A stretch of 64,000 bases of DNA, taken from assembly GCF_011493005.1 (NCBI RefSeq), contig NZ_CP049157.1, forward strand, positions 434,001-498,000, read 5' to 3'. Origin of the DNA: Caballeronia sp. SBC1 (GTDB taxonomy: Bacteria; Pseudomonadota; Gammaproteobacteria; Burkholderiales; Burkholderiaceae). Positions within the stretch are counted from its first letter, which is position 1. Each line of letters starts with the position of its first letter. Positions 27,986-36,879 of this stretch are shown piece by piece. The translations under genes and the position numbers were made by a program. The notes beneath the pieces were generated by a model. It saw only the letters and a program-made list of their open reading frames with translations. It made no database searches and was not told the DNA's origin.

Positions 27986-28924
27986 TCATAACTGGTCCTT
28001 CGCGACTTGCTTTCTCGCGACGGTTTGTTTTTTCGCGACTGTCTGGCTTTTGGGGATCAACTCTTCCTGCAGTTCAGATTGAAACGTCTCAATCTGCGAT
28101 GGTGGCTGCGATTGCGACTCAAGGATTTTTTCGACTTCACGAACAAGAGCGACAAGCCGGGGCCCCACTTCATTCATGAGGAAGGCCGGTTCGAGATAGT
28201 CGGCAATTCCACCGCAATTGAAAGCCACCACATTGCCGCTGTCACGCATTCGCAACGGCACGGCCACCGCTCGGATGTGCTTCATCCACATTCTGTTGGC
28301 GATGCAAAATCCCTTCTTGCTAAACAAGTTGATGTTGTCGTCGATTTGCCTGCGAAAGCTGTCCATATCGGGGACTTTGGACCCCAACTGGTCCAGCATC
28401 TCCTGGCGTTTCTCATCATCCAGGCCGGCCAGATAGGCATGGCCCATAGCCGTTCGCTCGATCGGGACGACGGAGCCAACTTCGAGGCGCAATGAGAGTT
28501 GATCGTCCGTGCTTTCCCTCGCGATGTACCTCATGCTGAGTTCATGGCGACGGGCAATGCAGATAGGGACACGCGAGAAAGCCGCAAGCTCGGTCATAAG
28601 TGGTCGTGCTATATGACTCACCAGGTCCGAAGCCATGTAGAGATAGCCCAACGACAGGCAAGCGTCACCCAGACGATATTTACCTGCTTCGGGCAAATAC
28701 TCAAGGTAGCCCAAATTCGTCAAGGTGTAGCAAAGCCGCGAAACCGACGCGTTCGGAAGCCCCGACAGGCGAGCCAGATCGGTCGTGCCCAGCACTTCCC
28801 CTTTTGTGAGGAAGCGAAGCAGCGTCAGTCCTTTCGCAAGCCCCGATACAAACTGGCGATCGCCTGAATCTTCTCCAAGATCGGCTATCGGCAATACCTG
28901 CGCTCTTTTTCTACCCACGACCAT
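27986..28924 (-). CDS. IclR-family regulator (paralogue A)
   Basis: A 312-residue regulator. The winged helix is at about 38-62 (TTDLARLSGLPNASVSRLCY) and the C-terminal effector domain ends near residue 270. A second copy, roughly nine residues in ten identical, lies at 37877-38719 on the opposite strand; the two form the outer ends of a large palindrome. This copy has an extra C-terminal tail of about 35 residues with imperfect repeats (TVAKKQ, TVARKQ, VAKDQ). Sites identical to the known IclR operator lie upstream of nearby operons, so it is a likely regulator of them. Confidence 0.88.
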   Translation of the reverse strand: MVVGRKRAQVLPIADLGEDSGDRQFVSGLAKGLTLLRFLTKGEVLGTTDLARLSGLPNASVSRLCYTLTNLGYLEYLPEAGKYRLGDACLSLGYLYMASDLVSHIARPLMTELAAFSRVPICIARRHELSMRYIARESTDDQLSLRLEVGSVVPIERTAMGHAYLAGLDDEKRQEMLDQLGSKVPDMDSFRRQIDDNINLFSKKGFCIANRMWMKHIRAVAVPLRMRDSGNVVAFNCGGIADYLEPAFLMNEVGPRLVALVREVEKILESQSQPPSQIETFQSELQEELIPKSQTVAKKQTVARKQVAKDQL

Positions 28925-29111
28925 ACCCCTCTGGCGCCATCATCATTGCACGTCCTGAATTGCTCTTTAAATTTGTCAATGTACCGCCTCATAGAATCTT
29001 GCCGGAAAGCGCGTCCTCCGACAGTCATGCGCGATTCATTTTAGAACAGATTCGGTTGGCTGGATGAATTCGACGGAGTGCTGCCGTCAGGAGTGTTGAA
29101 GGGTGATCTGG

Positions 29112-30002
29112 TCAGCGTCGGTATCGGCGCTGCATCCAGTAGTTGGTGGCGCCTGTCAGCACCAGGGTAGTAGCCATCAGGATGAAAGAGGCGGCCGCGC
29201 CAAAGGGCCAGTTGCCGAGCTGGAATTCGTTGTATACGAGCGGCGCCATCATCATGAACTTTGGACCGCCGAGCAGTACCGGGGTCGCATAGGCATTCAC
29301 CGCGAGGATAAAGGTCAGGATGGTGCCAGTGATGATGCCGGGCTGCGCCAGCGGCCAAAGCACCCGCCAGAACGTGGTCCACGGACCGGCGCCCAGGCTC
29401 AAGGCGGCTTCCTCGGTGAAGCGGCCGATCCCTTCGATCACGCTTTGCAGCGTCAGCACCATGACAGGCAGGTTGACCGCGATGAGGCCGACGATCACCG
29501 CGGTCTCGGTAAACATGATCTCGAGCGGATGAGCAATGATGCCAAGCGAGATCAGCGTGGTGTTAAGCATGCCCTTAGTGCCAAAGAGCGTCATCCAGCC
29601 TGCTGCCCTGACGGCGTTGCCGACAAACATCGGCAGCACGATCAGCATGATGAGCAGGTTCTTGAAGCGCGACTCGGTGCGCGCCAGCGCATACGCCAGG
29701 GGGAAGCCGATCACCAGGCAGGCGAGCGTGCAGATGAAAGAGACCCGCACCGTGGTGAAGAGAACAGCCCGGTAGTAGGGGTCGGAGACGAACTTGACGT
29801 AATTCTCCGCCGTCACTGCTTCAACCAGCAGGGCGCCGGGGGTGTACCGGTCCAGGCTGTAGCGCAACAGGATGAAGATAGGAATCAGGAGCCCGAGCAC
29901 GACGATCAACGTCGCCGGCCCGACAAGGGCGCTCGCGGACAGGCGACTGACGCTGTGCCCCTCATCTGTCCTGCTTACCGTGATCGTCGCATCTGCGGCC
30001 AT
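29112..30002 (-). CDS. PotB-type ABC transporter permease (left copy)
   Basis: A 296-residue inner-membrane permease with about six membrane segments. The coupling motif EEAALSLGAGPWTTFWRV (EAA-x3-G type) near residue 200 docks with the ATPase. It belongs to the spermidine/putrescine-type importer group. The encoded protein is identical, residue for residue, to the right-arm copy although the DNA differs at scattered positions. GGAG precedes the ATG. It is the last gene of the left operon. Confidence 0.9.
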   Translation of the reverse strand: MAADATITVSRTDEGHSVSRLSASALVGPATLIVVLGLLIPIFILLRYSLDRYTPGALLVEAVTAENYVKFVSDPYYRAVLFTTVRVSFICTLACLVIGFPLAYALARTESRFKNLLIMLIVLPMFVGNAVRAAGWMTLFGTKGMLNTTLISLGIIAHPLEIMFTETAVIVGLIAVNLPVMVLTLQSVIEGIGRFTEEAALSLGAGPWTTFWRVLWPLAQPGIITGTILTFILAVNAYATPVLLGGPKFMMMAPLVYNEFQLGNWPFGAAASFILMATTLVLTGATNYWMQRRYRR

Positions 30003-30073
30003 GCCGTCTCCTCTCTGTTCGCTGCGTGGCTAGCCGCCCTTCTCTTCGTACTCGAAGGGAAGGGTGGCACTGA

Positions 30074-31132
30074 TTACCCCTTGAAGCTCTTATCCCACCA
30101 CTCGCGCAGTTCGACGTCATGCTCAGTCAGGAAGGCGTAGTCGAGATCGATGAGCGCGGCTAACTGCTCTTGCGTAAAGCCGATGCGTTGATCGAGTTGG
30201 GGGGGGATCGTGGCATTCGTCACGGTCGGGGGGAAGCCCAATTCGGTGGCGAAGCCCTCCTGTGCCGATTTTTCGAGCGCCGCGTCGAGAAAGGCGTAAG
30301 CGCCCGCCTTGTTGGGGGCATTCTTCGGCACCGACCAGCCCAGGACGAACTTGAGCGCACCTTCGCTCGGCACCGCCGATTGCACGTTGATGCCGGCGTC
30401 CTTCCACTGCACAGCGCGCGCTTTCCACATGATGCCGACGGTCACTTCCTCCGTCTTCAGTCCCTGTGCAAAGGCTTCATTCGTCGGGTAGATGCGCGCG
30501 CCAGACTTGCGCAATTCGAGCAGCAGCTTCTTGCCGCCATCAAGGTCACTAACCTTGCCGCCCGCCGCCAGCGCCGCCGCCGACATCACGTACTGGTATT
30601 GGATGTCGATGAGGCCGAGTTTGTTGCCATTCTTGGGGTCGAGTACTTCCTTGTAGCTCTTCGGCGCTGCAATGCGGCTGGGGTTGTAGAGGGCGACCTT
30701 GCCCGTATAACCTGAGGCGACGCCAAAGGGGTATTTCATCGACGGCAGAAGATATTTTCCGTTCTTCAACTGGCTATAGTCGATCGGGGCGAGTACGCCA
30801 GCTTTACCCATCTGGTACCAGGCGAGCGCCGAGAGGCCCTGCACGTCACTGGTACCGCGCGGCAGCCGAGCTTCGGCAATCATCTTGTTGCGCCGGTTCA
30901 GGTCGTCTCCCACGTCATGGACTACTTCCCATCCGGCGGGAATAAGGATCGCCTGATCGATGTACTTGGTGACCATGTGTTCGTAGTCACCTCCTGCAGT
31001 TCCGACCACGATTCGACCCTTGGATTGGGCCATCGCCATGCCGGGCAGGCCCAGCGCAGTGACGCCAGCGGCTGCCGCTCCCTGCAGGACCAAGCGGCGG
31101 GAAGGGCTGAAGCTCGAAAGTTTCTTTACCAT
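30074..31132 (-). CDS. PotD-type periplasmic binding protein with Tat signal
   Basis: A 352-residue solute-binding protein of the spermidine/putrescine/iron family. The start MVKKLSSF places a twin-arginine signal (SPSRRLVLQG, Arg12-Arg13) followed by a hydrophobic stretch ending in AMAQ, so export should be by the Tat system. The upstream GTG start would bury this. The ligand is unknown; the Pot fold also serves amino-acid derivatives and organic acids. This is the only intact binding-protein gene of the duplicated locus; the right arm keeps only its first three codons. Confidence 0.88.
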   Translation of the reverse strand: MVKKLSSFSPSRRLVLQGAAAAGVTALGLPGMAMAQSKGRIVVGTAGGDYEHMVTKYIDQAILIPAGWEVVHDVGDDLNRRNKMIAEARLPRGTSDVQGLSALAWYQMGKAGVLAPIDYSQLKNGKYLLPSMKYPFGVASGYTGKVALYNPSRIAAPKSYKEVLDPKNGNKLGLIDIQYQYVMSAAALAAGGKVSDLDGGKKLLLELRKSGARIYPTNEAFAQGLKTEEVTVGIMWKARAVQWKDAGINVQSAVPSEGALKFVLGWSVPKNAPNKAGAYAFLDAALEKSAQEGFATELGFPPTVTNATIPPQLDQRIGFTQEQLAALIDLDYAFLTEHDVELREWWDKSFKG

Positions 31133-31182
31133 TTTAGTCCTCGATAGCACTGCATATTAATCGGGCATGACCCTTCACGGCG

Positions 31183-32253
31183 CTAGGCATCGGCGTTCGC
31201 GAAGACATTCGTTGAGGCGGCGGTCCAGCCGACGTAGACCTTGTCGCCAACCTGCGGCGCGTTGCCATCTTCCAGATTGGGAATCTGGGCAATGACGCGT
31301 TCTTCCGCCGGAAGGCGAACATGGATGTCCAGGAGGCCTCCGAGGTAGGAGACAAACTCCACCTCTCCGTGAAAACGGTTGTCCATATCGGCGGACACAT
31401 TCTGCGCCACGGTGATGCGCTCCGGGCGCAGGGCCAGTACAGCGCGACCGGTGATCCCCGAGGCCCCGTTAGCACAGCGGATCTCAAGGCCACCGCCGGT
31501 GCGAAACAGGCCTGGCGCCTCCATTACCCCATTGAGGAAGGAGCTTCGGCCAACAAAGCCGGCAACGAAGCGGTCCGCGGGACGCTCGTAGAGATCGCGC
31601 TGCGTGCCGACCTGGCGCACCTGTCCTTCGCTCATCACGACGAGCCGGTCCGCCATCGTCAGCGCCTCCTCCTGGTCGTGCGTGACCATGACGGTGGTGA
31701 GGCCGAGCTCGCGCTGCAGCGCGCGGATCTCAACGCGCACCTCGTGCCGCAGCTTGGCGTCAAGATTGGAGAGCGGCTCGTCGAGCAACAACACGTCAGG
31801 CCGAAAGACAAGGGCCCGAGCCAGCGCCACGCGCTGTTGCTGTCCGCCCGAGAGCTGCCGGGGCAAGCGCTCCCCGTGCTCGCCGAGGCGCACCAGCCGC
31901 AAAGCCTCCTTAACCCTTGGAGCAATCTCGGCCGGGCTAATCTTGCGCATCTCCAGCCCGAAGGCGACGTTCTGCGCCACCGTCAGGTGAGGGAACAACG
32001 CGTAGCTCTGGAAGACCAAGCCGGTATCGCGCTTCCACGGTGGCAGCCGGGTGATGTCGCGCCCGCCAAGACGGATGGTCCCCGAGGTCGGCTCGGCGAA
32101 GCCGGCGATCATGCGCATCGTTGTCGTCTTGCCGCACCCGGAGGGGCCGAGAAGCGCGACGAACTCGCCGTCGGCGACCGTGAGCGTTACGTCGTTGACG
32201 ACATGGACCTTGCCGTAGGCTTTGGAAATACCGTTCAATTCGAGCTGTGCCAT
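31183..32253 (-). CDS. PotA-type ABC transporter ATPase (left copy)
   Basis: A 356-residue ATPase: Walker A GPSGCGKTT (36-44), signature LSGGQQQ (134-140), Walker B LLLDEP (155-160), then a C-terminal TOBE domain. It powers the importer formed with the neighbouring permeases. It differs from the right copy at a single residue (Ser versus Pro in NGAxGITGRA). Its start follows directly after the truncated permease 2, so in this arm it is translated without the normal stop-start overlap. Confidence 0.92.
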   Translation of the reverse strand: MAQLELNGISKAYGKVHVVNDVTLTVADGEFVALLGPSGCGKTTTMRMIAGFAEPTSGTIRLGGRDITRLPPWKRDTGLVFQSYALFPHLTVAQNVAFGLEMRKISPAEIAPRVKEALRLVRLGEHGERLPRQLSGGQQQRVALARALVFRPDVLLLDEPLSNLDAKLRHEVRVEIRALQRELGLTTVMVTHDQEEALTMADRLVVMSEGQVRQVGTQRDLYERPADRFVAGFVGRSSFLNGVMEAPGLFRTGGGLEIRCANGASGITGRAVLALRPERITVAQNVSADMDNRFHGEVEFVSYLGGLLDIHVRLPAEERVIAQIPNLEDGNAPQVGDKVYVGWTAASTNVFANADA

Positions 32254-32260
32254 CTATGCC

Positions 32261-32518
32261 TCAAGCTGTCAATGAACTGCTGATTGTTGGCAATCTGTGC
32301 ATACCGCGCAGCGGATATTTGTGCGGTAGGAGCGAAGGGACTTTCACGCGGCAGAAGGAGTGCCGGGCCATGAAGATGAGACGCATTAGCATGGCAGGAA
32401 CAGCCCCGAGGCCACCTTCAACAGCCAGCGTCCAAGTCGGCGCTGATCGAAGGCACAGAGGACTACGGCAGTGAACACATGCGGCGTGGTCGGAACATGG
32501 GTCGCTCCCGCTTTTCAT
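32261..32518 (-). pseudogene. truncated permease 2 (PotC-type)
   Basis: The minus strand carries the first 250 or so bases of the permease 2 gene found intact in the right arm: shared landmarks are the bases encoding AFDQRRLGRW and ANNQQFID. It then breaks off at the codons for FID and is joined to the ATPase start. The reading frame is also shifted relative to the intact gene, so no permease segment can be made. About 620 bases of the ancestral gene are missing. Confidence 0.8.
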
Positions 32519-32559
32519 TCGAGATCCACCGTCGAGCGCTTAGAAAGATTGGAAAACAT
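32515..32559 (-). CDS. 14-residue leader peptide (left arm)
   Basis: MFSNLSKRSTVDLE, preceded by GGAGG, stops in an ATGA overlap with the start of the permease 2 stub. The right arm has the same small frame (MLSNLSKRLTVGLE) with the same overlap. Conservation of both ends suggests a translated, coupling leader rather than chance. Confidence 0.4.
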   Translation of the reverse strand: MFSNLSKRSTVDLE

Positions 32560-32643
32560 TGTCTTACCTCCGTCTCTTTTACCCGGCGCCAAGACGGACC
32601 GAGCAGCTCCTGCGAACAGCTTCGATATGCATGCGCCGAAGAA

Positions 32644-32660
32644 GTGGAAATTATTTTCAC
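32644..32660 (-). promoter_or_regulatory. IclR-type operator, site 1
   Basis: GTGGAAATTATTTTCAC, a palindrome with one mismatch, lies 85 bases before the leader ATG of the left ABC operon. On the minus strand TTGCGC lies 15 bases upstream of it, as at sites 2 and 4. It agrees with the E. coli IclR consensus TGGAAATnATTTCCA at all but one position. Confidence 0.7.
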
Positions 32661-32705
32661 ATAAGTTTTAAGCAAAGCGCAAGCGCTTCAATAAAAAATG
32701 GAGGT

Positions 32706-33289
32706 AATCCCCATCCTTCGCCAAGGAAGCACTTTGCAGCGCAATTGAGGCAACGGGAGCCGTGGCCGTGTCGGGCCAACACCAGGAATTTCCACCCGCT
32801 TTCGGCTTGTTTCATTGCCTGGACGCATCGGCTGGAGACATATGCAGCGAGCGCATCGTCCGATCTTTGGGTGGTCGAACGTGTCGGCGTCATCATCGGA
32901 CCGGCCAGACGGCGCGGTGACGTCTTCCGCTTCGACAACGCTCTTGTTCTACGACCGCTGCTGGCACGAACGAATCATTCGTTCGCGACGCTTCGCCGCT
33001 CATGCGCCGGCTTGCTGGCGAGCATTACCTCGTAACACATGGTATCGGCAACGTCGATACCGGAGGTTGAGCGCAACTGACAGGAGCCCCGCCCAATGAT
33101 GAATGGGTAGATGTTGTAGCCGCCCATGAAGCTGATTGTCTCCGCGAAAATTCGGCGTAACGTGAACAAAAATTCTCGCTACACTGCCGAGGAATCGGAT
33201 CTGTTCGGCGTTTCCTTAATAGCGCCCGTGCACCGGCATTACCCGCGGATTTGGCGAAATTGGGGTCATCCCTGACGAGAAAGTGGACA
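32706..33289. other. unique spacer at the centre of the palindrome
   Basis: About 585 bases lie between the two arms. Fragments in different plus-strand phases look mildly protein-like (for example EATGAVAVSGQHQEFPPAF and LMRRLAGEHYLVTHGI), but no continuous frame, start or family was recognised. It may be a decayed gene or simply the spacer carrying divergent upstream elements. Confidence 0.4.
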
Positions 33290-33334
33290 GCCTCCATTTT
33301 TTATTGAAGGGCTTGCGCCTTGATCAAAAATTAT

Positions 33335-33351
33335 GTGAAAATAATTTCCAC
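33335..33351 (+). promoter_or_regulatory. IclR-type operator, site 2
   Basis: GTGAAAATAATTTCCAC is the mirror image of site 1 and lies 89 bases before the leader ATG of the right ABC operon. TTGCGC lies 15 bases upstream, so the repressor would sit on or just after the promoter. Confidence 0.7.
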
Positions 33352-33439
33352 TTCCTCTGGCAAACGAATGTCGGGGCTGTTCGAAGGATCTGTTCGGCCC
33401 GTCCTGGGCCGCCGGGCATAAAGAGACGGAGATAAGACA

Positions 33440-33484
33440 ATGCTTTCCAATCTTTCTAAGCGCTTGACGGTGGGTCTCGAATGA
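33440..33484 (+). CDS. 14-residue leader peptide (right arm)
   Basis: MLSNLSKRLTVGLE follows an ACGGAG ribosome site and ends in an ATGA overlap with the permease 2 start, which itself has no good ribosome site. Translation of the permease is therefore probably coupled to this short frame. The left arm preserves the same arrangement. An alternative is that it is the residue of a once longer first gene. Confidence 0.45.
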   Translation: MLSNLSKRLTVGLE

Positions 33485-34362
33485 AAGTGGCAGCGACCAA
33501 CATTCCGACGACGCCGCATGTGTTCACTGCCGTAGTCCTCCGTGCTTTCGACCAGCGCCGACTGGGACGCTGGCTGCTGAAGGCGGCCGCGGGGCTGTCC
33601 CTGTTGTACATTCTGACGCCTCTCATCTTTGTGACGTGGCTCTCTTTCTGCCGCGAGGAAATCCCTTCGTTCCCACCGCACGGATATTCACTGCGGTGGT
33701 ATGCGGAGATTGCCAACAATCAGCAGTTCATTGACGGCTTCCTGTTGAGCTTGCAGGTCGGCGTCATCGCAACCGCGATCGGCCTTGCGGTGGGCATCCC
33801 GGCAGCCCTGTGTATTGCACACTTTCGCTTTGCTGGTCGCGGGTTTCTCAACAATCTGCTGCTGTTTCCGCTGGTGGTACCCGGCGTGGTGCTTGGCACA
33901 GCGTTTTACGTTTTCCATGTTCAGATCGAGATAGCGACCAACGGTAACGTGCCGATCCTTGGATCGCTCGCCGGTCTTGTCAACGGACACATCCTGCTCG
34001 TCATCCCATGGACGGTGCGCCTGGTGACAGCGACGCTTGCCAACTTCGATCGCACGCTCGAGGAGGCGGCGCAGAATCTCGGCGCGGATAGGTGGACGAC
34101 GTTTCGCCGCGTGACACTGCCCTCGATTTTGCCGGGCATCGTCGCGGCGGCCATGTTCGGTTTCGTTTCTTCGTTCAGTAATCTCGAGATAAGCCTGTTC
34201 CTCGTCGGGCCGGGTCGCACGACGCTGCCGATCGCGATTTTGCAGTACCTCGAATGGAAGATTGATCCGACAATCGCCGCTGTCTCGGTTCTGCAGATGC
34301 TGGTCGTCGGCGCGGCATTGCTGATCACCGACCGTTTCGTCAAACTCAGCCGGGTGGTGTGA
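33481..34362 (+). CDS. PotC-type ABC transporter permease 2
   Basis: A 293-residue inner-membrane permease with about six segments and the coupling motif LEEAAQNLGADRWTTFRRV near residue 197. It is the second permease of a spermidine/putrescine-type importer. It is the only intact copy in the window; the left arm keeps just its 5' end. Its stop overlaps the ATPase start by one base (TGATG). Confidence 0.9.
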   Translation: MKVAATNIPTTPHVFTAVVLRAFDQRRLGRWLLKAAAGLSLLYILTPLIFVTWLSFCREEIPSFPPHGYSLRWYAEIANNQQFIDGFLLSLQVGVIATAIGLAVGIPAALCIAHFRFAGRGFLNNLLLFPLVVPGVVLGTAFYVFHVQIEIATNGNVPILGSLAGLVNGHILLVIPWTVRLVTATLANFDRTLEEAAQNLGADRWTTFRRVTLPSILPGIVAAAMFGFVSSFSNLEISLFLVGPGRTTLPIAILQYLEWKIDPTIAAVSVLQMLVVGAALLITDRFVKLSRVV

Positions 34363-35432
34363 TGGCACAGCTCGAATTGAACGGTATTTCCAAAGCCTAC
34401 GGCAAGGTCCATGTCGTCAACGACGTAACGCTCACGGTCGCCGACGGCGAGTTCGTCGCGCTTCTCGGCCCCTCCGGGTGCGGCAAGACGACAACGATGC
34501 GCATGATCGCCGGCTTCGCCGAGCCGACCTCGGGGACCATCCGTCTTGGCGGGCGCGACATCACCCGGCTGCCACCGTGGAAGCGCGATACCGGCTTGGT
34601 CTTCCAGAGCTACGCGTTGTTCCCTCACCTGACGGTGGCGCAGAACGTCGCCTTCGGGCTGGAGATGCGCAAGATTAGCCCGGCCGAGATTGCTCCAAGG
34701 GTTAAGGAGGCTTTGCGGCTGGTGCGCCTCGGCGAGCACGGGGAGCGCTTGCCCCGGCAGCTCTCGGGCGGACAGCAACAGCGCGTGGCGCTGGCTCGGG
34801 CCCTCGTCTTTCGGCCTGACGTGTTGTTGCTCGACGAGCCGCTCTCCAATCTTGACGCCAAGCTGCGGCACGAGGTGCGCGTTGAGATCCGCGCGCTGCA
34901 GCGCGAGCTCGGCCTCACCACCGTCATGGTCACGCACGACCAGGAGGAGGCGCTGACGATGGCGGACCGGCTCGTCGTGATGAGCGAAGGACAGGTGCGC
35001 CAGGTCGGCACGCAGCGCGATCTCTACGAGCGTCCCGCGGACCGCTTCGTTGCCGGCTTCGTTGGCCGAAGCTCCTTTCTCAATGGGGTAATGGAGGCGC
35101 CAGGCCTGTTTCGCACCGGCGGCGGCCTTGAGATCCGCTGTGCTAACGGGGCCCCGGGGATCACCGGTCGCGCTGTGCTCGCCCTGCGCCCGGAGCGCAT
35201 CACCGTGGCGCAGAATGTGTCCGCCGATATGGACAACCGCTTTCACGGAGAGGTGGAGTTTGTCTCCTACCTCGGAGGCCTCCTGGACATCCATGTTCGC
35301 CTCCCGGCGGAAGAACGCGTCATTGCCCAGATTCCCAATCTGGAAGATGGCAACGCGCCGCAGGTTGGCGACAAGGTCTACGTCGGCTGGACCGCCGCCT
35401 CAACGAATGTCTTCGCGAACGCCGATGCCTAG
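34362..35432 (+). CDS. PotA-type ABC transporter ATPase (right copy)
   Basis: A 356-residue ATPase with the same Walker A, signature, Walker B and TOBE elements as the left copy and only one amino-acid difference. The ATG overlaps the permease 2 stop, which is the ancestral arrangement lost in the left arm. A GTG one codon earlier is in frame but unnecessary. Confidence 0.92.
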   Translation: MAQLELNGISKAYGKVHVVNDVTLTVADGEFVALLGPSGCGKTTTMRMIAGFAEPTSGTIRLGGRDITRLPPWKRDTGLVFQSYALFPHLTVAQNVAFGLEMRKISPAEIAPRVKEALRLVRLGEHGERLPRQLSGGQQQRVALARALVFRPDVLLLDEPLSNLDAKLRHEVRVEIRALQRELGLTTVMVTHDQEEALTMADRLVVMSEGQVRQVGTQRDLYERPADRFVAGFVGRSSFLNGVMEAPGLFRTGGGLEIRCANGAPGITGRAVLALRPERITVAQNVSADMDNRFHGEVEFVSYLGGLLDIHVRLPAEERVIAQIPNLEDGNAPQVGDKVYVGWTAASTNVFANADA

Positions 35433-35508
35433 CGCCGTGAAGGGTCATGCCCGATTAATATGTAGTCCTATCAAAGACTAAAATGGTAAAGCGGACAGAG
35501 GAGACGGC
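35433..35508 (+). pseudogene. deletion scar of the binding-protein gene
   Basis: The 50 bases after the ATPase stop match the left arm up to and including ATGGTAAAG, the first three codons of the binding protein. The sequence then jumps to GACAGAGGAGACGGC, which in the left arm lies just before permease 1. The whole binding-protein gene (about 1.05 kb) has been removed while the ribosome site of permease 1 was kept. Confidence 0.75.
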
Positions 35509-36399
35509 ATGGCTGCAGATGCGACGATCACGGTAAGCAGGACAGATGAGGGGCACAGCGTCAGTCGCCTGTCCGCGAGTGCCCTTGTCGGGCCGGCGAC
35601 GTTGATCGTCGTGCTAGGGCTCCTGATTCCTATCTTCATCCTGTTGCGCTACAGCCTGGACCGGTACACCCCCGGCGCCCTGCTGGTTGAGGCAGTGACG
35701 GCGGAGAATTACGTCAAGTTCGTCTCCGACCCTTACTACCGGGCCGTTCTCTTCACCACGGTGCGGGTCTCTTTCATCTGCACGCTCGCCTGTCTGGTGA
35801 TCGGCTTCCCCCTCGCGTATGCGCTGGCGCGCACCGAGTCGCGCTTCAAGAACCTGCTCATCATGCTGATCGTGCTGCCGATGTTTGTCGGCAACGCCGT
35901 CAGGGCAGCAGGCTGGATGACGCTCTTTGGCACTAAGGGCATGCTTAACACCACGCTGATCTCGCTTGGCATCATTGCTCATCCGCTCGAGATCATGTTT
36001 ACCGAGACCGCGGTGATCGTCGGCCTCATCGCGGTCAACCTGCCTGTCATGGTGCTGACGCTGCAAAGCGTGATCGAAGGGATCGGCCGCTTCACCGAGG
36101 AAGCCGCCTTGAGCCTGGGCGCCGGTCCGTGGACCACGTTCTGGCGAGTGCTTTGGCCGCTGGCCCAGCCCGGCATCATCACTGGCACCATCCTGACCTT
36201 TATCCTCGCGGTGAACGCCTATGCGACCCCGGTACTGCTCGGCGGTCCAAAGTTCATGATGATGGCGCCGCTCGTATACAACGAATTCCAGCTCGGCAAC
36301 TGGCCCTTTGGCGCGGCCGCCTCTTTCATCCTGATGGCGACCACCCTGGTGCTGACAGGCGCCACCAACTACTGGATGCAGCGCCGATACCGGCGCTGA
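35509..36399 (+). CDS. PotB-type ABC transporter permease (right copy)
   Basis: A 296-residue permease identical in protein sequence to the left copy (six membrane segments, EAA loop near residue 200). GGAG precedes the ATG. With permease 2 and the ATPase it makes a full membrane complex, but this arm needs the binding protein encoded by the left arm. Confidence 0.9.
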   Translation: MAADATITVSRTDEGHSVSRLSASALVGPATLIVVLGLLIPIFILLRYSLDRYTPGALLVEAVTAENYVKFVSDPYYRAVLFTTVRVSFICTLACLVIGFPLAYALARTESRFKNLLIMLIVLPMFVGNAVRAAGWMTLFGTKGMLNTTLISLGIIAHPLEIMFTETAVIVGLIAVNLPVMVLTLQSVIEGIGRFTEEAALSLGAGPWTTFWRVLWPLAQPGIITGTILTFILAVNAYATPVLLGGPKFMMMAPLVYNEFQLGNWPFGAAASFILMATTLVLTGATNYWMQRRYRR

Positions 36400-36680
36400 C
36401 CAGATCACCCTTCAACGCGCCCGACGGTCCTCAACAAAGGCTGCCCCTGCTCATGCGTCGCGGCCTGACCCGGCACCCTGCACTGCCGCCAAACACGCGG
36501 ATTCTCCAGACCAAAGCGGCCGCGCTCGTCAAGCGCTTTCCTGCCGCCGACGTCCGCGAACTTGGTGCAATTCCGCTACATTCTGCGGGGACCTATGGCC
36601 ACCTTCGAGCGGCCTGACCTCTGCACACTGTATCAACGGACCTCACGCCCCAACCTGTTCTCGAAAAGTGCGAAAAGCGC

Positions 36681-36728
36681 TTGACGCAAGTTTGCACTTC
36701 GACGCACAATAAATGGAAATTATTTCCA
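36681..36728 (+). promoter_or_regulatory. promoter with IclR-type operator, site 3
   Basis: TTGACG (36681-36686) and CACAAT (36705-36710) are 18 bases apart. TGGAAATTATTTCCA (36714-36728), a perfect palindrome about a central base, begins three bases after the -10 box, where a repressor would block initiation. It lies about 150 bases before the HMG-CoA-lyase-like gene. The remaining 36428-36880 holds no recognised gene. Confidence 0.75.
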
Positions 36729-36879
36729 CTTATCAAGACAAAAGCAACTGGCGGCCGAACCTTCTTCACCGTCGCCATCTGATCTATTCTATTTTCGTGT
36801 CGGTTCTCAAGAACACCTCAGTTTACCCAACCAACTGAATATGTTCTAAAGATGACCGGACTTTACTATCAGAGGACCC

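Larger units (their letters stand above)
29084..32705 (-). repeat. left arm of a 3-kb-scale inverted duplication
   Basis: Read on the minus strand, this arm matches the right arm (33290-36427). It contains permease 1, the binding protein, the ATPase, a truncated permease 2, a leader peptide and an operator. The ATPase and permease 1 parts are almost identical between arms, while the leader, promoter and permease 2 stub have drifted (about 80-85 percent by eye). Homology ends near 29084 outside and near 32705 inside. Confidence 0.85.
33290..36427 (+). repeat. right arm of the inverted duplication
   Basis: Plus-strand counterpart of the left arm: operator, leader peptide, intact permease 2, ATPase, a deletion scar where the binding protein should be, then permease 1. 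Inner homology begins at the shared CCTCCATTTTTTATTGAAG. Outer homology ends about 28 bases after the permease 1 stop, followed by unrelated DNA and then the HMG-CoA-lyase-like gene. Confidence 0.85.

Noticed and set aside
29103..30140. 345-codon plus-strand frame over permease 1 (left copy)
   Set aside because: Its translation is His/Asp/Arg-rich low-complexity typical of antisense frames, and the permease on the other strand is well supported.
33921..35294. 457-codon open frame on the minus strand across permease 2 and the ATPase
   Set aside because: It is the antisense of conserved ABC transporter genes whose Walker and EAA motifs are clear; high GC makes long antisense frames common here.
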